Source of the DNA: Methanobacterium sp. | GTDB taxonomy: Archaea > Methanobacteriota > Methanobacteria > Methanobacteriales > Methanobacteriaceae | Direction: 5' to 3' | DNA: 6,323 bases | Assembly: GCA_003164415.1 (NCBI GenBank) | Contig: PLTK01000111.1 | Location: forward strand, 1 to 6,323 | Shown: in pieces, positions 1 through 5,698 of the stretch | How positions within the stretch are numbered: position 1 is the first letter of the stretch | Layout: each line of letters starts with the position of its first letter | Translations under genes and position numbers: made by a program | Notes under the pieces: model-generated | Seen by the model: the letters and a program-made list of their open reading frames with translations, nothing else | Told to the model about the DNA's origin: nothing | The model's database searches: none

Positions 1-185
1 AGAGTGTCCATCATGGTTGTCTGCATTTTCCCACGAAGTATCAACCTTGTACTATCTGCTTTAGGATCACATCCATGAATCATTACTTTCTGATCATGAA
101 AATAAGCCATTGCAGCCGCTGTATTCTGTTGAGTTGTGGACTTTCCTATTCCACCTTTCCCATAAATCGCGATTTTTCTTACCAT
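1..185 (-). CDS. cfbC: CfbC, NifH-like reductase subunit of the F430 reductive cyclase (N-terminal 61 residues, cut by the window edge)
   Basis: This is the ATP-dependent iron protein that passes electrons to CfbD, which reduces and cyclises Ni-sirohydrochlorin a,c-diamide to seco-F430 in coenzyme F430 synthesis. It is cytoplasmic. The visible part starts MVRKIAIYGKGGIGKSTTQQ, a P-loop (residues 9-17, GKGGIGKST) of the NifH/BchL/ParA type. It is followed by HGCDPKADSTRL around Cys39, the switch-like segment typical of NifH proteins. The two later cysteines that would hold the bridging 4Fe-4S cluster lie outside the window. The ATG at 185 is preceded by GAGAGGT (191-197), five bases upstream, which fixes the start. 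The family call is firm. CfbC rather than nitrogenase NifH is inferred from the N-terminal sequence and from cfbD at the other edge; a true NifH or other paralogue cannot be fully excluded from 61 residues. Confidence 0.87.
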   Translation of the reverse strand, partial: MVRKIAIYGKGGIGKSTTQQNTAAAMAYFHDQKVMIHGCDPKADSTRLILRGKMQTTMMDT

Positions 186-232
186 TTAAAACCTCTCGTA
201 ATTTTTTTTTATTTCCAAATTTTATTAATTAA

Positions 233-255
233 CGGAAGAAGGCAACCGACTTCCG
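233..255 (-). repeat. Inverted repeat (possible stem-loop) in the cfbC leader
   Basis: CGGAAG (233-238) and CTTCCG (250-255) form a perfect 6-bp inverted repeat around an 11-base loop. It is one of the few GC-containing patches in the gap. If transcription starts near 255, as the TATA-like element suggests, the stem would sit at the very 5' end of the cfbC mRNA. It could equally be a DNA operator. On the plus strand no T-run follows closely, so it is not a good terminator. Confidence 0.4.
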
Positions 256-275
256 ATAGTACTGCTTGGTTTTTA

Positions 276-285
276 TTATATATAA
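276..285 (-). promoter_or_regulatory. Putative TATA box for cfbC
   Basis: TTATATATAA is a perfect palindrome in the gap upstream of cfbC. An archaeal start about 25 bp downstream on the minus strand would fall near 255, giving a leader of about 70 nt. Because the box is symmetric it does not itself define direction; direction is inferred from the gene. Confidence 0.45.
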
Positions 286-603
286 ATATTTCGATCAAAC
301 GTACAGTATTTCTAGAAATTATTAAACGATAACATAAATTTTCTGAATAAAATATAACATTAAAGTGTAGAATATTTAAATATCTGAACATGATTGTATA
401 ATAATCTGAAATATCAAATAATATAATCAAAAATCGCAGCTTGGAAATATAACTGACATAAAATTAGAATCAATTTCATCCATTCCGAATAAAAATAAAT
501 AAAAATTTGTTCAAAATATGAATTTCAATACGTGTTAGATTACGTTTTATAATACATGGGCAAAATAATAAAAAAATATGTATCTAAATAAATGTGGACC
601 CTT

Positions 604-609
604 GGAGGT
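604..609 (+). promoter_or_regulatory. Shine-Dalgarno of the TiaS-like gene
   Basis: GGAGGT lies four bases before the ATG at 614. It is a perfect match to the archaeal 16S tail complement and fixes this start. Confidence 0.85.
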
Positions 610-613
610 TTAA

Positions 614-1318
614 ATGACGATTTATGTAGGTATTGATAATACAAGCAACAATGAATCCGTTGGTACGGCAAAATTCGCCCGTAGAGTTGCAAATAAAATT
701 TCGGATAAATATCCTGTTTACGCTGTTTCAAGACACCAGTTCTATGTGCATCCAAAAATAAAATATTCCACACACAACTTTGGGGCAGTAATCCATTTAG
801 ATTGCGATGAAGAAAAATGTGTAAATGATGTTTTCCTAATTATCAAAGGAATAATGGAGGATGAATTTAACACAGAAAGCAATCCCGGTCTTGCAGTGGC
901 ACATGAAAAACATATATCTCCCGCGGTCATTAATTACGGCCAGGATGCTAAAAAAAGTATTCTAACACAAAAAAGAGCAGAGGATCTTGCAATACACTCT
1001 AATATAAAATTAGAAGGTTTTGGAAAAACTAAAAATGGTATTATCGGAGCAATTGCAAGTATAGGTCTTGCAGCAACGAAAAATGATGGTAGATTTTTAC
1101 AAATAGGTAATATAAGGACCATTAAAGAACCACAGCCAGTTGAAAATTTCATAAAAGCAGGGATAGAAAAAATTTTTACATTAGATGGCCGTAGGATAAA
1201 GAATGGTACAATATTTAATGACAACAATAAACCAGTGAAACCATCCCCCATAAACGGTGAAGTCATATTATTTGTTATCGAGGAAAATGGCAGATATAAA
1301 GCCATTAATAAGGATTAA
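614..1318 (+). CDS. TiaS-related protein with TCKD/FLD-like domains only
   Basis: This 234-residue protein resembles the N-terminal half of TiaS, the archaeal enzyme that attaches agmatine to C34 of tRNA-Ile2. Matching landmarks, in order, are YVGIDNTS (4-11), Thr18 (TiaS autophosphorylates a threonine here), HPKIKYSTHNFGAV (46-59), SNPGLAV (89-95) and KNGIIGAIASIG (140-151), the last matching a glycine-rich segment of the TiaS ferredoxin-like domain. TiaS proper is about 420 residues and ends with an OB fold and zinc ribbon for tRNA binding; both are absent here. The TiaS active-site motif GIDDTD is changed to GIDNTS, so the kinase chemistry is probably altered or lost. There is no signal peptide or membrane segment. 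It is a single gene with its own SD, ending 23 bp from the convergent microprotein gene. I infer a paralogue of unknown function. Membership of a methanogen-specific marker family related to TiaS is an alternative I cannot test. Confidence 0.6.
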   Translation: MTIYVGIDNTSNNESVGTAKFARRVANKISDKYPVYAVSRHQFYVHPKIKYSTHNFGAVIHLDCDEEKCVNDVFLIIKGIMEDEFNTESNPGLAVAHEKHISPAVINYGQDAKKSILTQKRAEDLAIHSNIKLEGFGKTKNGIIGAIASIGLAATKNDGRFLQIGNIRTIKEPQPVENFIKAGIEKIFTLDGRRIKNGTIFNDNNKPVKPSPINGEVILFVIEENGRYKAINKD

Positions 1319-1341
1319 ATATCGATTATTTTCGTTATCAA

Positions 1342-1482
1342 TTAACTTTCATCTACTTTTTTCCATTTATTCTCGTGTTGGACAATTTGATCTTCACATT
1401 TACACTTTAATTCACTGCCATTTATAATACAAATAAAAGTACCATCTTTCATCTGCATGTTTTCACAATATTTCATTAGCAT
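1342..1482 (-). CDS. Cysteine-rich microprotein, 46 residues
   Basis: This small frame starts at ATG 1482 and ends at TAA (1342-1344). AAGGAG at 1493-1498 lies ten bases upstream; an in-frame second ATG at 1476 is the alternative start. The product starts MLMKYCENMQMKDGTFICII. It has four cysteines (6, 18, 27, 29), a CxC pair and a histidine at 36, in a mainly charged sequence ending KWKKVDES. Four cysteines in so short a soluble protein suggest a metal site, perhaps zinc, but the spacing C-x11-C-x8-C-x-C is not one I recognise. It has no signal peptide or membrane segment. The clear SD, the tight convergent spacing to the TiaS-like gene and the non-random composition make it a credible gene. 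Function is unknown. Confidence 0.6.
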   Translation of the reverse strand: MLMKYCENMQMKDGTFICIINGSELKCKCEDQIVQHENKWKKVDES

Positions 1483-1492
1483 ATAAATTCAA

Positions 1493-1498
1493 CTCCTT
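1493..1498 (-). promoter_or_regulatory. Shine-Dalgarno of the cysteine-rich microprotein
   Basis: On the minus strand this reads AAGGAG, ten bases before the ATG at 1482. It overlaps one arm of a small inverted repeat, CTTAT (1496-1500) and ATAAG (1506-1510). A TATA-like element on the same strand (TTTATTTATAAT, about 1518-1529) would start transcription very close to this SD. Confidence 0.6.
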
Positions 1499-1726
1499 AT
1501 ATTTAATAAGAGATCTACATTATAAATAAAATTTCTCCATAACTCAACCATAAACTCTAAGAACTTCGAAGCATTAAATCGGTTTATTCAATATTTATCA
1601 CATTTAAAAACCCGGGATAGGAAAAAAATCATCTGTAAATTAGTACTCAAAATACATACAAACTAATTCAACAAAAAAAATTCAACACATATTTCAGTGT
1701 TTAATAATATGGGAGAATGATATATC

Positions 1727-1981
1727 ATGGTTGATTATGCTACTTCTGAAGGATTTACATTTAACATGATAATTTTAAAATCTTTTTCATTATGTGATGA
1801 TTGTATCAATATTAAAGTGTGGGAAGAGCCATCATGTACTGAAAAACTGAATCGTCTTATAGATTATAAAAAAAATCTAGTAAAATTTGAATTTGTTGAT
1901 GAATATGAAATTAAACAAAAAAATAATATGATTGACAATTTATCTTTGATGATTTCCAAGCTTGAAGGTTTGAAGGAATAG
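1727..1981 (+). CDS. Hypothetical protein, 84 residues, with CxxC motif
   Basis: I do not recognise a family. The protein has a CDDC motif (Cys23 and Cys26) and a further Cys37 within a stretch ending KVWEEPSCTEK. The second half (about 39-84) is rich in lysine, glutamate and leucine/isoleucine with no helix breakers and probably forms one or two amphipathic helices, possibly a short coiled coil. There is no signal peptide or membrane segment. The ATG at 1727 follows GGGAG (1711-1715) by eleven bases, somewhat long but acceptable. It ends 34 bp from the convergent FAD dehydrogenase gene. The divergent neighbour is the cysteine-rich microprotein, so two small cysteine-bearing genes share one promoter region. 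A metal-binding or redox role is only a guess. Confidence 0.6.
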   Translation: MVDYATSEGFTFNMIILKSFSLCDDCINIKVWEEPSCTEKLNRLIDYKKNLVKFEFVDEYEIKQKNNMIDNLSLMISKLEGLKE

Positions 1982-2015
1982 TTAAAATAAATCTAAAAAG
2001 AAATTATGATATAGG

Positions 2016-3404
2016 TCATTTATAATTATGGTGCTTTATAATATCCCTCGCAGCTATAATCCCGGTAGCAGCTGCTCCAACAATTCCCCTTGATACACCA
2101 GCACCATCTCCAGCAGCGTAAAGACCATCTATTCGGGTTTTCATATTCTTATCCATCTCAAGTCTCATAGCATATAATTTTATTTCAGGAGCGTAGAGTA
2201 GTGTAGAATCCGATGCAACTCCAGGTAAAACTTTATCCAAAGCTTCAAGACCCTCAATAATATCAACCACAACCCTATGTGGAAGGGCCATTGCAATATC
2301 TCCCGGTGTTACACAGTTGAAGGTTGGTACAACATTACTTCTTTCGAGTCTTCTCCACGTTGATCTTCGACCCTTTCTAAGATCACCTAACCTTTGTAGA
2401 AGTGGTTTACCACCACCAAGGGTATTGGCTATCGTTGCTATAGAGAATGCATAATCCGAAGTATTTTCAACGGGTTCTGTAAGTTCTACTCTTACTAAAA
2501 ATGCAAAATTGGTATTTTCAGATAGTTTATCCCTCATTGAATGACCATTCACTCCCATAAATTCATCATAAACTTCTTCAACTACAAATCCTTTATTACA
2601 TACACAAAAAGTCCTAACAAAATCATCATAGGTCTTTGTGATTATATGAAATTTAGGATCCCAGTTAATTTTGGTCACCTCGTCCATAACTATCTGGGGA
2701 AGTTCCACCCTCACCCCCACATCAACTGGATTATGCTTCACCGGTATTTTAAGTTTATCTGTTTGATCCGATAACCATTTAGCACCAATTCTTCCAGGAG
2801 CAGCTAATAAATATTCACAATTAACAATAAAATTCCCTTGTTTATTATTTTTGAGTTTAGCTCCTTTCACCTTATCATCCACGATAATATCCAAAACTTC
2901 CGTCTCTAACATAAAAATAACGCCTTTATATTCCAGTTCCTCCTTTATAGAATTTATTATAGGCGGAGTTTTATCAGAGCCCATGTGCCTTTGTACTATA
3001 GGTATAAATTTTATTCCGGATGCAGCTGCCTTCCTTAGTAATGGGGATATTTTCTGTTCCTCTGGAGCGTAAAGCTCTTCAGATGCTCCATGTTTAAGGA
3101 ATACTTGATCTATTTCATTAATAATGCTCCATGCGTCTTCGTTGCTGACAAATTCTTCGAGATTTCCCCCTATATCCGGCCTTAAATTAAGTTTTCCATC
3201 CGAAAGCCCTCCAGCACCACCTAAACCTCCTGTAATGTTACAAGGAAGACATCTTTTGCAGCTGCCATTTAAAAGAGCTACACATTTCCTCTCACTTAGA
3301 TCTCTGCCTTTATCAACTACAATAACTTTAAACTTACCTGCTAATTCATTAGCAGCAAAAAGACCTGCAGGTCCGGCTCCAATAATCAGAACATCACATT
3401 TCAT
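2016..3404 (-). CDS. FAD-dependent dehydrogenase, COG2509 type
   Basis: This is a cytoplasmic flavoprotein of 462 residues from the family annotated as uncharacterised FAD-dependent dehydrogenases; no substrate is known to me. The N-terminus has the Rossmann motif GAGPAG (9-14), with Asp31 at the end of the second strand where the ribose is bound. A cysteine cluster follows (41, 49, 52, 55) leading into GGLGGAGGLSDGKLN (59-73), a family signature. A conserved RKGRRSTWRRLERS segment lies in the second half. The C-terminal GLYAAGDGAGVSRG (from 427) closes the FAD site. I chose ATG 3404 rather than the in-frame ATG ten codons upstream (3434). AGGTGAT sits six bases before 3404, the upstream ATG has no SD, and the predicted transcription start falls downstream of it. 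It is a single gene, convergent with the 84-residue gene. Confidence 0.87.
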   Translation of the reverse strand: MKCDVLIIGAGPAGLFAANELAGKFKVIVVDKGRDLSERKCVALLNGSCKRCLPCNITGGLGGAGGLSDGKLNLRPDIGGNLEEFVSNEDAWSIINEIDQVFLKHGASEELYAPEEQKISPLLRKAAASGIKFIPIVQRHMGSDKTPPIINSIKEELEYKGVIFMLETEVLDIIVDDKVKGAKLKNNKQGNFIVNCEYLLAAPGRIGAKWLSDQTDKLKIPVKHNPVDVGVRVELPQIVMDEVTKINWDPKFHIITKTYDDFVRTFCVCNKGFVVEEVYDEFMGVNGHSMRDKLSENTNFAFLVRVELTEPVENTSDYAFSIATIANTLGGGKPLLQRLGDLRKGRRSTWRRLERSNVVPTFNCVTPGDIAMALPHRVVVDIIEGLEALDKVLPGVASDSTLLYAPEIKLYAMRLEMDKNMKTRIDGLYAAGDGAGVSRGIVGAAATGIIAARDIIKHHNYK

Positions 3405-3410
3405 TGGAAA

Positions 3411-3417
3411 ATCACCT
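3411..3417 (-). promoter_or_regulatory. Shine-Dalgarno that decides the FAD dehydrogenase start
   Basis: On the minus strand this reads AGGTGAT, six bases before ATG 3404. It is an excellent anti-SD match. It lies inside the longer open frame that begins at 3434, so the ten extra codons of that frame are probably untranslated leader. Confidence 0.75.
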
Positions 3418-3440
3418 ATTTCTTTTGTTATCATAAAAAT

Positions 3441-3453
3441 ATCTATATATTAT
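3441..3453 (-). promoter_or_regulatory. Putative TATA box for the FAD dehydrogenase gene
   Basis: An ATAATATATAG element reads on the minus strand. A start about 25 bp downstream would fall near 3422, giving a leader of about 18 nt just long enough to contain the SD at 3411-3417. Confidence 0.45.
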
Positions 3454-3552
3454 TATTCATTTTACAAACCAATAAATTTTAGTAATAATCAATTATTTTC
3501 TCAAGAGAGAGACATACATTTCCAGTGTATCAAGTGTAAAAAAATAAAATAT

Positions 3553-3575
3553 AAAACCACCTCTGAAAGGTTTTT
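3553..3575 (+). repeat. Inverted repeat with following T-run
   Basis: AAAACC (3553-3558) and GGTTTT (3569-3574) pair perfectly around a ten-base loop and run into TTTTT (3571-3575). The shape is like a weak terminator, but no plus-strand gene lies upstream of it, since both flanking genes point away. It may be a relic or mark the end of an unrecognised short transcript. Confidence 0.25.
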
Positions 3576-3908
3576 ATTAATAATAAAATCCTAAAAAGTA
3601 TATTTTAAACGATCAATAAATTATTCAACAATTAAATTCACATTAACATACTTTAATTTACTCGATTAATTATAATCCTCTTAAAATTTTGTGTTTACCT
3701 ATTTTGTGTATTAATTTTAATAATTTCTAATTTTCATTGAATTAATTTTAGTAAAATTTATTAAAGAAAAAAATACATATTTATTTAACTGAATTGAGGG
3801 GATATTATGAGTTTATTAAATATAACTATCAATATTTGATGAATTTATACAGATATAATCTTGTGTATGATCAGGTGGGTTTACATTAAAATCTTGAGAA
3901 ATTAAATT

Positions 3909-3919
3909 ACATAAAAAAA
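3909..3919 (+). promoter_or_regulatory. Putative TATA box for the MthK-like channel gene
   Basis: ACATAAAAAAA is centred about 24 bp upstream of the ATG at 3937. No SD precedes that ATG, so transcription starting at or next to the start codon would yield a leaderless mRNA. Confidence 0.4.
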
Positions 3920-3936
3920 TTTAGTAGTTCAAAAAA

Positions 3937-4962
3937 ATGATTATTTTCGTTGATATTTTAAGGGAACAATTTCCAAAACTCATAAAGAGACCGCTTACAC
4001 GTATCATGATACTGGTCTTGGCAGTAATTGCATACGGAACAATAGGATTCCATATATTAGAAGGCCATGGATGGACTGTTTCATTATATTGGACAATAAT
4101 AACCATTGGAAGTGTAGGTTATGGAGATTTTTACCCAAAAACCCATATGGGCATGTATTTCACAATTACTTTGATAATTTTTGGTTTAGGTACATTTGCA
4201 ATTGCAATAGCCTCAATTGGCGAGCTCATAACCAACAATCAACACATGAAGATAATGGGGCTGATTAACGTGAAAAGATCTAAACATATTGTAATCTGCG
4301 GTTGGACAGAAAGTACAATTCAGTGTATAAAAGAGATTGGAAAGGAAAACGAAGTATTTGTACTCGATGAAAATGAAGATATACGGAAAAAAGCATTGAA
4401 AAATGGTGTTAACTATATTCATGGAGATCCAACCAGGGAATCTGATCTTAACAAAGCAAATGTTCTAGGAGCTAAAGCAGTTATTGTTGATATGGAATCA
4501 GATTCACATACCATACACTGTATACTGGGGATAAGAAAAATAAATAAAAATGTAAGGATAATTGCCGAGACTAAACGTTACGAAAATATAGACCAAATAA
4601 AATTGGCCGGAGCTAATCAGGTTATATCCCCCTTTGTAATCTCGGGAAGATTAATGTATAAAAGTATAGAAGGCGGATACGAAGCAACATTTGTACAAGA
4701 CGTGCTGGCTGAACATAAAAGCAGGGAAATTAGGGAGGTTCCAGTCTTACCTGGAAGTTATCTTGCGGGTCAAACTGTTAAAGATGCTGAACTACACAAT
4801 AAAACAGGCATAGTGCTGGTGGGAATTGGTAAAAAAGGAGATTTGACCATAGACCCTCCTGATGAATTTGTTATAGAAGAAGGAGATATCATACTAGGAA
4901 TTGGAAAACCAGAGGAATTTGAAAAAATTGAGAAAAACGAGTTCAAAAATGAATTTTCATGA
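3937..4962 (+). CDS. mthK: MthK-like calcium-gated potassium channel
   Basis: This 341-residue membrane channel conducts potassium and is gated by calcium binding to cytoplasmic RCK domains. It aligns with Methanothermobacter MthK (336 residues) from the first methionine, with one net extra residue near position 136 and a slightly longer C-terminus; well over half the positions match by eye. TM1 is about 20-41, the pore helix 45-58, the filter SVGYGD 59-64 and TM2 71-98, including hinge Gly83 and Ala88. The RCK Rossmann domain starts at HIVICGWTES (117-126) and the C-terminal TrkA-C-like domain covers about 245-335. MthK calcium ligands Asp184 and Glu210 correspond to Asp185 and Glu211, but Glu212 is replaced by Lys213. 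The residues I recall for the other two sites (Glu249, Glu267, Asp306, Glu327) are kept. MthK also makes a free RCK form from Met107; Met107 is present here, at base 4255, without a visible SD. The gene is convergent with sfsA, 22 bp apart. Confidence 0.95.
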   Translation: MIIFVDILREQFPKLIKRPLTRIMILVLAVIAYGTIGFHILEGHGWTVSLYWTIITIGSVGYGDFYPKTHMGMYFTITLIIFGLGTFAIAIASIGELITNNQHMKIMGLINVKRSKHIVICGWTESTIQCIKEIGKENEVFVLDENEDIRKKALKNGVNYIHGDPTRESDLNKANVLGAKAVIVDMESDSHTIHCILGIRKINKNVRIIAETKRYENIDQIKLAGANQVISPFVISGRLMYKSIEGGYEATFVQDVLAEHKSREIREVPVLPGSYLAGQTVKDAELHNKTGIVLVGIGKKGDLTIDPPDEFVIEEGDIILGIGKPEEFEKIEKNEFKNEFS

Positions 4963-4966
4963 CCAA

Positions 4967-4971
4967 TTTTT
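4967..4971 (+). terminator. Possible T-run terminator of the channel gene
   Basis: TTTTT lies just after the stop codon in the 22-bp convergent gap. Archaeal RNA polymerase can stop at such runs without a hairpin. On the opposite strand, sfsA transcripts would meet several T-runs inside the 3' end of the channel gene (about 4921-4949), so the two transcripts probably overlap. Confidence 0.3.
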
Positions 4972-4984
4972 AATTATTACACAA

Positions 4985-5698
4985 TCAAAGATCTAATCTC
5001 ACATCAATTCGTTTAAAAGGTTCAATATGGAGTGAATTATTTTTAAAAATATTCCTAAAGGAGTATGCAATTATAAGAACTCCCTTTTCATTTGCTTCTA
5101 TTAATGCCTCCGAGAAATCAGGATCCATTAATTTGTTAGGACTGAATTCTAGGACATCATCCCTAATTATCAAAAAAAGTACAACCGCATCAAATCCATC
5201 ATCCACTGAATGGGATAACTCCCCTAGATGTTTTGTTCCCCTTAATGTTGGAGCATCTGGAAACTTGGCAAGGCAATCCTCAACAAGTGTGCATCCCTTA
5301 ACTTCAAGAAGCATTTTAATTTTATTGTTTTTTGTTAAGATAAAATCTATTCTACTTTTACCATAGGTGTATTCCCTCTTCTGAATCGAATAATCGGATA
5401 TTTCAGTTATTAAACCAGATCTGATAAGTTCATCTGCAATATCGCTGTGAAAACCAGAATTAATTAAAACCCAAATATTCTGATTAAAAACAGCTATCAC
5501 ATCGTATTTAGTTTTTCTTTTGGGATTTGAGAGCGCTCTTCTTAATAAAAGTTCAACTCCAGGAATTAAAAGTTCTTTAAGCCTTCCAGGATCCCTCAAA
5601 TGTGCAATTTCAGTGGATCCATTTTCAATTTCGAATACAACAATAAATCTATTGGGCCTTTCAACAAATTTTCCATGGATTAAATTTTTTATTATCAT
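4985..5698 (-). CDS. sfsA: SfsA family nuclease-fold protein
   Basis: This 237-residue protein belongs to the sugar fermentation stimulation family, named for an E. coli effect on maltose metabolism; its biochemical role in archaea is not established. The N-terminal OB-like part carries ERPNRF (13-18) and HLRDPGRLKELLIPG (33-47). The C-terminal part has a PD-(D/E)xK nuclease-like core: SRIDF (115-119) with Asp118, and LEVKG (131-135) with Glu132 and Lys134. It is followed by the family signature FPDAPTLRGTKHLGEL (146-161). All expected catalytic-type residues are present, and the length is normal for the family. The start at 5698 has no SD, but AT-rich TATA-like sequence (ATTATTAATAAT, about 5717-5728) lies at the right distance for leaderless transcription. 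It is a single gene, convergent with the channel and divergent from cfbD. Confidence 0.94.
   Translation of the reverse strand: MIIKNLIHGKFVERPNRFIVVFEIENGSTEIAHLRDPGRLKELLIPGVELLLRRALSNPKRKTKYDVIAVFNQNIWVLINSGFHSDIADELIRSGLITEISDYSIQKREYTYGKSRIDFILTKNNKIKMLLEVKGCTLVEDCLAKFPDAPTLRGTKHLGELSHSVDDGFDAVVLFLIIRDDVLEFSPNKLMDPDFSEALIEANEKGVLIIAYSFRNIFKNNSLHIEPFKRIDVRLDL

Larger units (their letters stand above)
186..613. other. AT-rich divergent intergenic region between cfbC and the TiaS-like gene
   Basis: This 428-bp gap carries the cfbC leader with its inverted repeat and TATA-like element on the left, and the SD of the TiaS-like gene on the right. A TTTTATAATA element at 545-554 is placed to start transcription near 577 for the plus-strand gene. 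Between about 300 and 540 I see only AT-rich sequence. One open frame on the minus strand (209-430) has no ribosome binding site and covers the cfbC promoter, so I do not call it. Confidence 0.6.
3405..3936. other. AT-rich divergent intergenic region between the FAD dehydrogenase and the channel gene
   Basis: This 532-bp gap is the largest in the window. It holds the dehydrogenase SD and TATA-like element at the left and a TATA-like element for the channel gene at the right. Between them are a 5-bp inverted repeat ATACA/TGTAT (3514-3530), a 6-bp inverted repeat AAAACC/GGTTTT (3553-3574) followed by a T-run, and a short frame at 3807-3839 with a good SD. Nothing else looks like a gene, and no tRNA or known RNA fold is apparent. 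Confidence 0.6.

Noticed and set aside
233..274. Hairpin plus T-run as a plus-strand terminator
   Set aside because: The T-run at 270-274 is about 15 bases beyond the stem, and no plus-strand gene precedes it.
75..332. Plus-strand open frame of 85 codons
   Set aside because: The first part is antisense to cfbC and the rest runs through its leader and promoter.
209..430. Minus-strand open frame of 73 codons upstream of cfbC
   Set aside because: No SD precedes it, the residues reflect AT-rich DNA, and it covers the cfbC promoter and leader repeat.
540..773. Minus-strand open frame of 77 codons
   Set aside because: It overlaps the SD and start of the TiaS-like gene on the opposite strand and has no binding site of its own.
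934..1305. Minus-strand open frame of 123 codons
   Set aside because: It lies fully opposite the TiaS-like gene, which has a perfect SD and recognisable motifs.
1669..1687. Repeated ATTCAACA-like words near a poly-A run
   Set aside because: Only two imperfect copies in AT-rich DNA; too short to be a CRISPR or other meaningful repeat.
3405..3434. Ten-codon N-terminal extension of the FAD dehydrogenase
   Set aside because: The upstream ATG lacks an SD and the internal AGGTGAT six bases before ATG 3404 gives a better start next to the Rossmann motif.
3124..3594. Plus-strand open frame of 156 codons
   Set aside because: It is antisense to the N-terminal coding part of the FAD dehydrogenase, has no SD, and its translation is serine/proline-rich and unlike any family I know.
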